Positions 11,931 to 22,082 of a DNA stretch of 64,000 bases are shown here, in pieces (position 1 is the stretch's first letter; each line of letters begins with the position of its first letter). Both the position numbers and the translations under genes were made by a program. The stretch lies in assembly GCA_033439265.1 (NCBI GenBank), contig JAVTVX010000009.1, forward strand, positions 8,459,109 to 8,523,108, given 5' to 3'. This DNA comes from Dillenia suffruticosa. Its lineage: Eukaryota > Streptophyta > Magnoliopsida > Dilleniales > Dilleniaceae. The notes below the pieces were generated by a model. The model did not search any database and was not told the origin of the DNA. It saw nothing but the letters and a program-made list of their open reading frames with translations.

Positions 11931-12942
11931 AGTTTGGTTGGTAGCAAGAGCTCATAGCTTGGCCTCCATGGCCTATCGCGCATTGTGGGTGTTAGTAAGT
12001 TTCTTCAAAACTGCTTGGCTCTAGTGCTAGAATACCTGTATCCTTAACACCGGCGTTAGGAGGTGTTGAGTAAAGATTTTTTGCAAATTGTGCGAAATCA
12101 AGTGATTTGGACGAGCATGCAATGGGGGGACATTTTCTTCCTTGGCAACATTCAAAACATAGTCTTCAAGATGTCTTAGAGGTGGCAAGCACGTATGGGT
12201 CTGGTCACTAGATCTTCAACATGCATTGGTTGATCCGTTATCATTTTCTCCATCTTGTGAACTTTCCAATTCTTCATCTGCATCATTCATAAGCAAGTCA
12301 TCATTGTCAGGAGGTCTTGGAATTGTGTTTTTTTTCAAATGGATTATTTCTGTTTCCCGCAATGTCATCACGAAATGGAAATGAATCCTTATAGAAAATT
12401 ACATCTTGAGAGTCAATAAATATTCGTGTGTCTCAAGGACTTTGTGTCCCTTCTTTCCCAGCGTGTATCCAAGAACATCGTCAAGAATGTGTTTCAAACT
12501 TATCAAGAGGTTTTGGCTTCTTGTAGACATAATACAAGCAACCAAAGACTCTTTAAGTGATCATAGTTTGGGTTGGAATGAAAAAGTACCTCATACAGTG
12601 TTTTGCCATGAAGACGTGAACTAGGCATTATATTGATCAGATATGCTGAAGCCATAATGCACTCCCCCAATAGAATCAAGGGATGCTAGATTGAAAATGC
12701 AAGTCACAACCAACTTCGAGGAGATGCCTGTGCTTTTGTTCCACAATGCCATTTTGCTATGGGGTTTGTGTGCATGTTGTGTGATGTATTATTCCTTCGT
12801 CGGGAAACCATCTCTTGAAATTCCCTGAGACAAATTCTGGTGTATTGTTGGATCTAATCTTCTTGACACATTTTCCAAATTGCATTCTAATTATTTTTAC
12901 AAAATGTTCAAAAAAATATAGGAGTTTCAGCCTTGGTTCTTA

Positions 12943-13464
12943 TCAAGTACACCCAAATGCTACTTGAGCAATCGTCCACGAGTGTAAGAAAATAAGCATG
13001 CCATTTTGCGTCTTTACATGATAAGGACCCCATGTGTCAACATGAATAAAGTCAAAGACTTCCATGGATTCGTTTTCTTTAATAGGGTATTTCTTTTGAC
13101 ATTTTTTAGCACGGTGGCAAACATCATAAGATCCTGGCTTCTCTTTATTCTTAAAAATAAAATCATCATAAATTTCTTTTATTCTAGCCATAGGAAAATG
13201 TCCTAATCTGCGATGAAGTAAATCAGTTTCCACACTAGACTCTGTCGCATATACTCTCTTTGGTGAGTCTTCACAAAGCTGGAAGAGTCCCCCCTTAAAC
13301 CAGCCTGATACAATCACCGTCTTCCTTGCAAGGTCCTGAATCAGACAATTGTTTCCTTGGAAGAGAACAAAACAATTTAGATCTTGTGTTAGTTTGCTAG
13401 ATATCAAATTACAAGTGAAATTAGGCAAACATATTGTGCGCTTCAAACAAATGTGGTCATTCAA
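12943..13464 (-). pseudogene. Copia GAG-pre-integrase / integrase remnant
   Basis: The open stretch contains an HRRLGHFPMARIKEI block (the His pair of the HHCC finger), a CHRAKKCQKKYP block (the Cys part), and DFIHVDTWGPY, the start of the integrase core with its first catalytic Asp. The core continues with breaks to about 12650, where a TPQQNGIVEQKH-like segment is readable on the minus strand. Confidence 0.85.
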
Positions 13465-13478
13465 GTTTACATCCCCAA

Positions 13479-14503
13479 TTATTGTTTTTTCGGCCTTTTC
13501 TCCATTAGGAAGGAGTGACCTTGATCGGCCTTATGAAAATAGAGGTTGCTTTTAGCAAGGTTGCATATGAGACTGTGATTAAATACCCCACTATCTATGA
13601 GCCAAGGTAAAGATTTAATGGTGGTATCTACGGTTGCAACATGTGCTGTGTGTCTCCATTTCTTCTCCCCTTGCCAATTTGGTGGATACCCCACAATTTT
13701 CGAAGCAAATTTCCTTGGTGTGGCCATCTTGTTGAAATGGTCACACCTAGGCTTATTTCTTTGATCCTTGCTGACTTTGAAAGCAACTGGATCACTCGGT
13801 TGTGTATGGCTCATGGTGACTTCTTCCAAGTTGGGCAAGGCACATGCGTTTGATGAGCTGGGTAGGGGCTCCTTGCACAGCATATTTGACCTCACCACTC
13901 CAAAGGCTTCATTCAACCCCATAACAAATTGGAGTCTCTCTTCTATTTTGCAGCAACTTTGTATGTAGAACCAGGATACTTTGGATCATGCGGCTTGGCA
14001 AAGGTACTCAATTGCTCCCATAAGCTCTTCATCTTTGCATAATAGGTTGAGATAGTCATGTCATCTTAACATGTGTTAACTATTTCCTGCTTGAGTTCCT
14101 GGATTTTGGGGACGCTTCCTTGTGAAAAACTTTCCTCTAGCTCCAGCCACATGCCTCTTACAGTGTCATGATTCACAGTGCTGTCATGTAACTCTTGATT
14201 AAGTGAATTAAGGATCCAAGACATCACCATTGAATTGCAGGTAATCCAGTTTTCTTCATTTGGATCTCCTTCTGCTGGCTTTGGTAGTCTCCCATCCATG
14301 AACACTATTTTGTGTGGGTAGTTCGGCCCTTTGAACAAGTGCGTGACTAGTTGGTCTCCAAGACTATTTGAGTTGCCCAACTGAAAGTATGTCTGCTTGG
14401 CATTCTTTATTGCAATGAATCCCCTCGTGTTGGTCATCTCTCCTACCATTGGATCTCGGGTTAAGGAATCCGCTCTACTACCATGTAAAATTGAGTAAAT
14501 CAA
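13479..14503 (-). pseudogene. Copia gag remnant
   Basis: Minus-strand ORF 14503-14066 (145 codons) is a gag N-terminal domain: the elements YFQLGNSNSLGD, WITCNSMVMSWILNS and a VRGMWLELEESFSQGSVPKI block match the UBN2/Retrotran_gag families. A second stretch (13922-13479) continues toward a protease-like WLIDSG motif near 13600, where VFNH stands in place of ASNH. The CCHC finger region between them is not clear. The frame is broken between the two stretches. Confidence 0.8.
14472..14483 (-). other. Candidate tRNA-iMet primer-binding site of the minus-strand Copia
   Basis: The minus strand reads TGGTAGTAGAGC, differing at two of twelve positions from the usual plant initiator-Met primer-binding sequence TGGTATCAGAGC. 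The bases just before it end in ..TTTTACA, so a 5' LTR ending in CA could abut it. The start of that LTR is not recognisable. Confidence 0.5.
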
Positions 14504-15166
14504 ATATTATATATTGTTTCGTGATAATCGATAGTCAGTTGATCTAATGGAATATGGTGTTACGTCTTTTTGTTAAAATCTCAAGTTCGATTCACGATTT
14601 GAACATGCAACAGACTATATTAGGAGGGTAGTTCTTTAAATGGGTCATAGTAAGTTTCGAACCAAATTAATGAAAATATGATTTCGGATATCGGTTAACA
14701 TAGTAAAATAAAAAAAAAAAAAAAGTCAATATATAATTGTGGAAGTAAAAAGAGAAAAAAAATAACAAAAACAAAAACAAAAACTAAGAAACCGACTCTA
14801 ACGAAATAATTAATAATGAGTAAATAATGGAAATTAAGAGAGATGCCAGTAGCCATACAAGCAATATGTCGATGGTTTCCATAATCCTTCAGATTTGATT
14901 GGCAAGTTATTCGGGATGTTTTCACCGGCATATGCTTGTCCATGATTCTCATAACAAACTTTTTTTTTTCTTTTAACAAAATGTCTGTAACAAATTGTAT
15001 CCATGAATAATGACTCAATCAAAATAATAAAAATAATATTAATTTATTGTTAAACAAGAAAAATACTAAAAATATCCATATACAACTCCCAATCTCTTTT
15101 TTTTTTTATTATATTGAGATTCGAATGTAAAATTATCAGATTATGGAAGATAGTTATGATCACTAG
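14486..15166. other. Intergenic DNA with a weak SINE-like trace
   Basis: No gene is visible. Around 14530-14600 the sequence has tRNA-promoter-like boxes (cagttgatctaatgg and, about 45 bases later, tctcaagttcgattc), which could be the head of an old SINE, but no end or target duplication can be placed. The rest is A/T-rich. Confidence 0.3.
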
Positions 15167-15169
15167 ATT

Positions 15170-16155
15170 CATTACTAGAAAATGAACTTTCAGTAACGGA
15201 AAATTACTGATGGATTTTTTTTCGTCTGTAATAACGACAGAATTGTGACGGATTACTGACGAAAATTTTACCGACGGATTACCGATAGATTAGCGACGGA
15301 TTTTGTTTAATTTTTTATTTTATTTTTTTATAAACTTATCAGCTACACATTATCGATAGAAATTTTACCGACGAATTACTGATGGAAATTTTACCGACGT
15401 ATTTTTAAATTTTTTAAATTTTTTAAATTTTAATTTTTTTTTAATTTTTGTAAACCCATCAACGACGGATTACCGACGGAAAAATTAACGACAGATTACC
15501 GACAGATTGTTTTTAATTTTTAATTTTTTAATTTTTTTTAATTTTTTTAATTTTTTTAATTTTTTTAATTTTTTTAATTTTTTTAATTTTTTTAATTTTT
15601 TTAATTTTTTAATATAATTATTTTTATTTTTATTTTATTTTGTAGAAGGATAATATTATTTTTTAAAATTTTTTATTATTTTATTTTAAGATAAAATAAA
15701 ATTATTTCATTATTTTATAAAAAATTATAATTTTATATTATTTTATTATATTACAAATATGAAATAAAGATAATGAGTAAAAAAAAAAGTAATATGATTA
15801 GATATAGAGTTTGGTTTGGTGGTTGTGTTGTTCATGGAGGTGCCTTTGTTCCTAGGTGTGAGACGTGCTGAAGGCAATTTTTAGGAATTAAGGGGGCCGC
15901 TGGACGGGCTGAGTGAAGGTTTTTTTTTTTTAGCATTTTTAACGATGGATTTTTTTTTTCCATCGCTAATATTAGCGATGAAAATTTTCCATCGCTGATT
16001 TTAGCGACAGATCGAATCCGTCGCTGATTTAGCGACATAACTATCAGTAATGGATTTAGTGACGGAAAAAATCCGTCGTTAATACCCTCCAACAACGAAA
16101 AATGGACTGTTAGCGACAGATTTTTTCGTCGTTAAAAGCCCATTTTTTAATAGTG
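15170..16155. mobile_element. Non-autonomous CACTA (En/Spm-type) element
   Basis: The left end begins cattactagaaaatg and the right end, reverse-complemented, begins cactattaaaaaatg. These ends match at 13 of 18 positions. The trinucleotide ATT directly flanks both ends (15167-15169 and 16156-16158), the 3-bp target duplication expected for CACTA. The interior has many copies of subterminal motifs such as accgacgga, gcgacgga and their complements, typical of this superfamily. No transposase is encoded in its 986 bp, so it would depend on another element. Its A/T-rich middle carries a run of ttttttaat repeats (15530-15610). Confidence 0.85.
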
Positions 16156-16158
16156 ATT

Positions 16159-16400
16159 GTCTCTCGTGGATACTCCCAATCTCTCCACCACCAGAGAAAT
16201 TGATCAATGTCTAATCTGAATTTTATATATAACAAAAATAAATGATAAAACAATTTTGTCTCTTAAGATCCAAATTGACCCCAATAAGATTTAATTGGGC
16301 ACTCATGCTCGTATATTTAAAAGAAAAAATAAAAAATAAAAAATAAAACAGCTTGAGAAATTGAAGGGCAGATAAAAAGAGGATGGAGTCAACCAAAAAA
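16159..16400. other. Intergenic DNA, nothing recognised
   Basis: A/T-rich sequence with adenine runs between the CACTA element and the duplicated CPN20 promoter block. No gene or repeat end is visible. Confidence 0.6.
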
Positions 16401-16789
16401 AAAAAAAAGAGGCTGGAGTCTATGTGCTGCATAGAGTGGCAGGCCCAAAGAAGAAGGATACCGTCCTTGCTGTAGGCCCAAAACTTTAAAGACCCGTTGG
16501 GCAGAAAAAGAACCAAAAAGAAAAAAGATGGTCCAAATCTCTTAGTACCTTCTAGAACCTACGCTTTTTCTTTTAGGGTTTTGTATTTTGTGTTTTTTTT
16601 TTGGGGGTTTTATCTGCTCCTCCGGCTCCAACTTCATTTCCCTCTCTAAAAAGCAGTCAACACCTCCTGCTTATCTTCCCCCTCACCCAGCTTCAGTTGC
16701 TCAGGCGTCGACCGCTCAACCGTCAGCTGCTCTCTCCGTCTCTACGCCGATTTCAGTCGTCGACTGCGATCAGGTGCTCATCTCTTTCT

Positions 16790-16800
<11 letters not shown>
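16400..16800 (+). promoter_or_regulatory. Upstream copy of the CPN20 promoter and 5' leader
   Basis: This block matches 18340-18610 in collinear fashion. Shared landmarks are aaaaagaggc, cccaaaactttaaag, ttctagaac (16550-16558), a T/G-rich run, and ctccaacttcatttcc. It then diverges near agtcaacac. It lacks the TATA-like box of the downstream copy. After it comes a CT-rich leader ending in a good splice donor, gatcag|gtgctc (exon end 16773). It may therefore be an alternative first exon feeding the CPN20 start exon, or a dead duplicate. No credible long ORF uses it. A (CT)n microsatellite follows at 16795-16821. Confidence 0.7.
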
Positions 16801-16821
<21 letters not shown>

Positions 16822-18340
16822 AATTGTCTTTTCTTCATTGTTTACTTGGTCATTAATTTTTAAGAGTTCATTTCTGTGTTGATTCAATAGTTTTTAGAAT
16901 CTTTGCTGTTTAGTATTTCTGATGTTCCAATTCGAGGGGCATTTTCCTACTGTTGATTCTTCATTTGGTATTTTGTTCGTCATTTTTGAAGTGTGTCTCC
17001 ATGCAGATGGAAGGCAGTGTATTGAACAAATTTCACTTAAGAATATGATGATGTAAGCTGGCAATTTTAGGCATAACAGTAAAAAATATTTGGTCACTTT
17101 TAGGCTACGACGACTATATCCCATGGACCCCCAGCTACCTAATAGATGGTGGTGATTTAGTTTAAGCAAGTGCTAAGCAAACTATAGATACACCTTGAGT
17201 TGGTTTCGTGTCACTTGCGAAGTCTTCCATAGGAGGAACTGAGAGAAATGCCCTTTTGTCCTTAAGACCTGACACTTATATGTTTTAGGGGATTTGCTTC
17301 AAATGCCTGGTGTGACAGCATTGGCCTCATATTTGATCCAAACTAGCTTCTACCATGATTTAATGCGTTGTTGAGAATGCTGTGGGATAGCATTGGCTTC
17401 ATGTTTTGGGTTGTACCAGCTTCTATCATGATTCATTGGCTTCCGATATGTGCACTTCTGGTAGACAGGTTTATAAAGTTCCTGACACCGGAACAGGGAC
17501 GTTTCTTAAAGTTTCTTTCCTCCCCATGAAATCATTCTATCATATTTTAATGCTGTGATTTTCATACCCTTGTTTGATGGAAATTTCTATTAAATAAGCC
17601 ATGAATTCAGTAATAGCTCCGTTTCTCTTCTGTTTTTATGTTCGGTTTGATATACCTTACATTAGTTTACTGATATACACATAATCTCGAGAAACTTTAA
17701 TTTGTCATGATGTCCACAGGTTCCATTTACTTGTTTTCTTCTATAACAAATTCCATAAACTGTAAGTTATTATTGGAGTTTTGAATTAGAAATACTAGAA
17801 AACAAAATGCATTATGTCTGTTTGGAGGAGAATTACTGAACTTTTGTCTATCCTTTTATTTAGAACTGTGCAAGTTGCTCTAGTTTCTCTTGCTTATGCT
17901 TTCTATTTGCATTCCGAGAGAACTGATAAATGTTGCAAGGGAAGGGGGCTTTAGGGTTTAAGGGTTTTAGGACCTAAAACCCTGCCCTAAAGCCTATTAT
18001 AAAAACGGTTGAAATTTTAATACTTAAATTATGAAAAATGAGGAACTGCCTTGATCTATTGCTAATTGCTGAATATACTTTATAAATTTTCAAAGTTTCA
18101 TGTCCAAAACATTGAAAAATCATTGATACTTTTTTCTAGTATCTTTTCAACCGAGAGTCTGTATCACAGCACACTAGTGACTATTTACTTTTTCAATTAA
18201 AATAACAATAATAATATTATTGATTGTTGAACCAGAAAATGCCCCCCTCACTCCCTCTTCTCCCCAAAAAAGAAGGTGCCATATTAAAGGGGTCCTAATA
18301 TCTCAAACCCCTACTAGTTGGGCTACAAATAGTGACAGAT
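16822..18340. other. Spacer between the two promoter copies
   Basis: No coding sequence is supported. If the upstream leader is spliced to the CPN20 start exon, this would be intronic. The only structure noted is a long hairpin at 17947-17994. Confidence 0.5.
17947..17994. repeat. Near-perfect hairpin with TTTAGGG motifs
   Basis: The left arm ggctttaggg..agggttttagg pairs with the right arm cctaaaaccct..ccctaaagcc with almost no loop. The arms contain the plant telomere heptamer TTTAGGG or close variants. It could be a foldback transposon scar or a small structured element. Confidence 0.7.
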
Positions 18341-18437
18341 AAAAAGAGGCGAGCTATAGGCTACATGTCGCTGACCCAAAATAACAAGACACCCCTGCTG
18401 AAGCCCCAAAACTTTAAAGTCCCGTCGGGCCGAAAAA

Positions 18438-18480
18438 TTATATAAAGAAAGTCCCAGAACTCTTCAAACATTCTAGAACT
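18438..18480 (+). promoter_or_regulatory. CPN20 core promoter: TATA-like box and heat-shock-element-like site
   Basis: A TATA-like box, ttatataaag, stands at 18438-18447. Just downstream are gaactcttc (18457-18465) and ttctagaac (18471-18479), inverted GAA/TTC modules that resemble a heat-shock element. The same ttctagaac is conserved in the upstream copy at 16550. Heat induction of a chaperonin is plausible. The modules lie close to the expected transcription start, which is less usual than an upstream position, so the assignment is tentative. Confidence 0.5.
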
Positions 18481-18714
18481 GTCACCTACCATTTATGATT
18501 TTTTTTTTTGGTTGGGGGGGGGGAGTGGTTTTTATCTAGGGCTTTTAACTGCTCCTTCAGCTCCAACTTCATTTCCTCTCAATGCAGTTGTCAACACACT
18601 GATTCTCTTCTTCTCACACACACCCACTTAATCTTCCTGAAATCAAAGGTATTTTTATTAATTTTTTCAAGTGATGTCTTTGTGTTTTGTGACACAAATT
18701 TCGGTTTTGTAGAA

Positions 18715-19997
18715 ATGGCAACAATTCAGTTGAGTGCAACTCCTTCTTCTGTTTCAAACAGAATCTTGACATCTTTTGAAGGACTTAGACCATCTACTGT
18801 GAAAATCTCATCTTTTGGGTCTTTGAGACCAACTGGACCTCTCTCTAACAAGTCCTTCCATGGTCTCGTTGTTCGAGCTGCCACTGTTGTTGCTTCCAAG
18901 GTCCATTCCTCGTCTCTCTTCTTCTCCTTTTTCTATTCTTGTTTCTCTAATAAGGCGAGTATTGGCCTTTTTATGAGAATTACATGGTTTTGCCTTGTTT
19001 TGGTGTTTCAGTAGGTAGAATTGAAGTGGGTTAAACTACGTATTGCAATGTGTTGTAGTTTTTGAAGTTTGATGGGTGTTTGTAGGTCAGTTAATCAGTG
19101 ATTTTGGGTAATGGTATGCAGTACACAAAAGTAGCTCCATTGGGAGATAGAGTGTTGGTGAAGATTAAGACTGCAGAGGAGAAGACACAAGGAGGTATTT
19201 TGCTTCCAACTGCAGCTCAGTCGAAGCCTCAATCTGGTGAGATTGTTGCTGTCGGTGAGGGCAAGTCTATTGGCAAAATCAAGTTGGACATCAGTGTCAA
19301 GGTATTCTTTTCTGCTTCCTTCTCCCGTGTTATTCATGCTAATGTTTGATTAATTCAAATTTCATCCTTGCACAGGCTGGTTCACAAGTTGTGTACTCTA
19401 AGTATGCTGGGACTGAGTTAGAGTTCAATGGGTCTAATCATCTTATATTGAAGGAGGATGACATTGTTGGTATTCTTGACACCGAAGATATTAAGGATCT
19501 CAAACCCCTCAATGACAGGGTCCTAATCAAGGTTTTGCTTAAAGCCCCTTGTCACATTTTACTTTCTTCAGTGCTGGTTCTGTTAACCATTTGATTCTTT
19601 AATTGCCTCTTTTCTATAACCCTAATGCAGGTTACCGAGGCGGAGGAAAAGACTGCTGGAGGATTGTACTTGACAGAAGCAACAAAGGAGAAACCCTCAA
19701 TTGGAACTGTATGTGTTCTCTCTTTCTGTCATATGTTCTCTCTTTCTCTCATATGTTAATCGCACAAATAATCAATATAACTTTAGCTGAGGCTTTTGCT
19801 GTGTAATCTCACATTGAAAAAAGGTGATTGCTGTTGGTCCCGGTCCTTTGGATGAGGAAGGAAACAGGAAAGCACTATCTGTTGCTCCTGGAAACACGGT
19901 GTTGTACTCTAAGTATGCAGGGAATGATTTCAAAGGAGCTGATGGCTCGGACTACATAGCTCTAAGAGCATCTGATGTTATGGCGGTGCTTTCTTAG
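18715..19997 (+). CDS. CPN20: 20 kDa chaperonin, chloroplastic (double Cpn10-domain co-chaperonin)
   Basis: Five coding exons by my splicing: 18715-18900, 19122-19301, 19376-19531, 19631-19708 and 19824-19997 (TAG), giving 257 residues, close to the 253 of the Arabidopsis protein. All introns are GT..AG and phase 0. Residues 1 to about 55 form a Ser/Thr-rich transit peptide ([11 protein letters not shown]..). Two tandem GroES/Cpn10 domains follow, each with a PLGDRVLVK- or PLNDRVLIK-type start and a mobile loop ([11 protein letters not shown] and [11 protein letters not shown]). The second ends [12 protein letters not shown]. The family works as the lid/co-chaperonin of plastid Cpn60, and reports also link it to iron superoxide dismutase activation. 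A possible 64-bp 5'-UTR intron (18649-18712) ends just before the ATG. A polyadenylation-like AATAAA lies at 20418. Confidence 0.95.
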
Positions 19998-20081
19998 TAT
20001 GTAGGGAATGATTTCAAGGGCACTGATGGCTCTGACTACATGGCTCTAAGAGGATCTGATGTTGTGGCCGTGCTTTGCTAA
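19914..20081 (+). repeat. 84-bp tandem duplication of the last CPN20 codons
   Basis: Unit 1 (19914-19997) is the last 28 codons of CPN20 including TAG. Unit 2 (19998-20081) follows at once, in the same frame, with no indels, and ends in TAA. I count 12 differences in 84 positions: four silent codon changes, six amino-acid changes and a stop change. Unit 1 matches the family C-terminus better. Read-through of the TAG would add 27 residues that repeat the final part of the second Cpn10 domain. Confidence 0.95.
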
Positions 20082-20820
20082 GTTAATTCTATCCGCTGCA
20101 TTTGCAGCAGGAAATTTTCGAGAGGTGTCTAAATGTGATTGATTACACTTTGAAATATAGTTAGTGCGAGTTTTAGGTTGTCGAACCAACTCAGCTCTTG
20201 CTATCATTGCTGTGCCTTACAGTTAAATCAGGCGAAGTAGGATTGTGGCATTTCGATCATTTTGTAGTATGAACTTGAATTTAGTATATGGCATTTCGAC
20301 ACTTCTTATTTCGACACTTCTTGTATGTCAAAACCAAATCTTTTGGTTTTCTACCATGACGATTCCAGGCATGATGAAATTCCAAACTCAATTCCAAGGC
20401 CGACAATTGGATTTTCTAATAAACTTCATTTCTTAAAATTTAACGCATAGGCTACAATCCCTCGTTTTAATGTTCTTGAATAGCTGTGTATTTCATTTCA
20501 GACAACGCACTCAACCGCTTCAATTCACGTAAAAGTTATTCACAGCTTTGAGAGATTACCTCGGAACTTAGCGGAGAAAAGCTTAACGAAGATAAATAAG
20601 GAGAGATTAAAGAAATTGCAAGTGGTTTAGATGTAACTTCTCTTTCTGGAAGTCAGGTTGGTGATGTGGGCTCTTTTTTTTTTTTTTGTTTTGAGTTCTT
20701 CGCAATTAAGTTCATGGAAGAGAAGTGTGGTGGGTATGGTTTGAGCTTGAAAGTATTCTCTCACGTTCATGGGCTAAAATAGCATGTGATTAGGCTTTCT
20801 GCTATGGGAAGCTTCATTTT
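20082..20820. other. CPN20 3' region and intergenic DNA
   Basis: The first part, to about 20450, is the likely 3' UTR with an AATAAA at 20418-20423. The remainder shows no gene. Confidence 0.6.
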
Positions 20821-20824
20821 CTTT

Positions 20825-20925
20825 TGGTACATGGAGGAGATCTGAACTCAAGATCTCTCGATACTTATGAGGGGAAAGAATTAGTACCGGTCGAGTTATA
20901 ACTCATCGGTTATGCCAAACTTCAT
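20825..20925 (-). mobile_element. SINE-like fragment
   Basis: On the minus strand a box ataactcgaccggta is followed about 45 bases later by cttgagttcagatctcc. These resemble the A and B boxes of the tRNA-type polymerase III promoter found in plant SINEs. No poly(A) end or target duplication is clear. Confidence 0.35.
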
Positions 20926-21209
20926 ATTGAATCATATCATACACTACTTAACTGGATATCTGTCGAGAATACAAATGGTTGTGTTAACATCCTTGGCCCA
21001 ACCATATGGGTAAATTTTTGCTTTAAAACATACACAAGGCCATTTCTATAATTGATCTATTTTTTTCTTTCTTCGCCGCCATTTTATTGCGGTGCATATT
21101 AAATTGTCAATTCTCTTTTTTTGTATCATCCTCCCAAATCTATTCTCAAAATTTTGATAGAATGACCATTTTGCCTCTTACCTAGGGTTTAGAATTGTAC
21201 AAAGAAAAC

Positions 21210-21409
21210 GAAGTGTCCCGATACTTATTGGTATAGGTGGGATGGACATTTTCATCTCTTAACCAGGTTGTGAGTTCGACTCCCCCTAAACACGAAAAAA
21301 ATAATGTTTGGAGACCCGCCCAAAAATGGACTCTGTCGGTCGATCCAGATTAATTGGGACGAAATCATAGATATTGGGTGGTGGCCAAAGATACCAAAAA
21401 AAAAAAGGA
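21210..21409 (+). mobile_element. Candidate tRNA-derived SINE
   Basis: About 200 bp begin after aaagaaaac (21201-21209) and end in a poly(A)-like tail before the same nine bases at 21410-21418, a candidate target duplication. Inside are an A-box-like tggtataggtgg (about 21230) and a B-box-like agttcgactcc (about 21272), with spacing near that of a tRNA promoter. Because the duplicated bases are A-rich, chance similarity cannot be excluded. It lies beside a Copia fragment. Confidence 0.55.
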
Positions 21410-21419
21410 AAAGAAAACA

Positions 21420-21700
21420 AAATGCTTCGAATTTCTGCTCCAAAATGTATATCCACATCATCCAGCCAAGGATTGAGTGCTGGAGGGCCCCAAATGTCAG
21501 CATGAACAAAGTTCAAGTGTCCCAACTTGGGCATTTTCCAGAATTGCAAACTTCGCAAATTTTGGTTTTAGGGTTCATTAATGGGGTCCAAGCACCATTT
21601 CTTTTGTTTCAAGAATTTGAGGCCGTTGAAATTCAGATGAACAAATCTACATTTTACGGCTTGACCCTTTTGAACTAGCATTGTCCTAGGAAACTCCCTG
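21420..21700 (-). pseudogene. Copia GAG-pre-integrase fragment
   Basis: Minus-strand translation gives a Cys-containing CEVCNSGKCP-like finger end and then LNFVHADIWGPPALNPW, the start of a Copia integrase core (compare DxWGP). It is short, frameshifted and lacks the rest of the element. A primer-binding-site-like sequence at 22082-22070 may belong to the same insertion. Confidence 0.7.
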
Positions 21701-22069
21701 TTTGGGGCCATCTTCATGTAGATCATTAGTTGGTGCGTTTACTTATAAATGATTAGGCACAAATGTTAATCAAACTACAGCATATGACCTCTTTCCATTA
21801 GTTGTACAATGCTAAGTTAATTTTGTGTAAGCAAATTATGAATAAATTTTGATTTACCATTTTTAGTTTAGTGACAATTGTGCCCTTTTCAATCCACAGA
21901 GTGAAATTTCAAATTTGTATTTTCATTTGAATTGACAAACCAATTTGTGTCCCATTTACATGGTTAAGCAAATACCATAAGAATATGAATATTATTGATC
22001 ATGAGAATCACCTTTCTCTATGAAATTTGCATCTGCTTTTGTATAAATTTATTAAAAATGTTTGAATAT

Positions 22070-22082
22070 GACTCTAATACTA
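22070..22082 (-). other. Possible degenerate retrotransposon primer-binding site
   Basis: The minus strand reads TAGTATTAGAGTC directly after ..TTTGACA, similar to the tRNA-iMet binding site TGGTATCAGAGTC behind an LTR ending in CA. It is in the right orientation to be the 5' end of the Copia fragment at 21420-21700, with most of gag lost between them. Confidence 0.35.

Larger units (their letters stand above)
10622..14485 (-). mobile_element. Copia retrotransposon, minus strand, truncated at its 3' end
   Basis: On the minus strand the order is: a candidate primer-binding site (14483-14472), gag (14503-13479), a degenerate protease, GAG-pre-integrase and integrase (13464 to about 12650), RT (about 11930-11150) and RNase H (11086-10622). 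This is the Copia order (integrase before RT). The RNase H sequence stops short near 10640, before the usual C-terminal tail, and no 3' LTR follows, so the right half of the element is gone. Several frameshifts and stops make it a relic. Confidence 0.85.

Noticed and set aside
16588-16882. Two ORFs of about 90 codons in the upstream promoter copy
   Set aside because: The similar region before CPN20 is non-coding leader, and both frames end in CT-repeat peptide. No conserved protein is recognised.
18508-19014. 168-codon ORF starting upstream of the CPN20 ATG
   Set aside because: It is the CPN20 first exon extended into the 5' UTR and into intron 1. The transit-peptide start at 18715 is the credible one.
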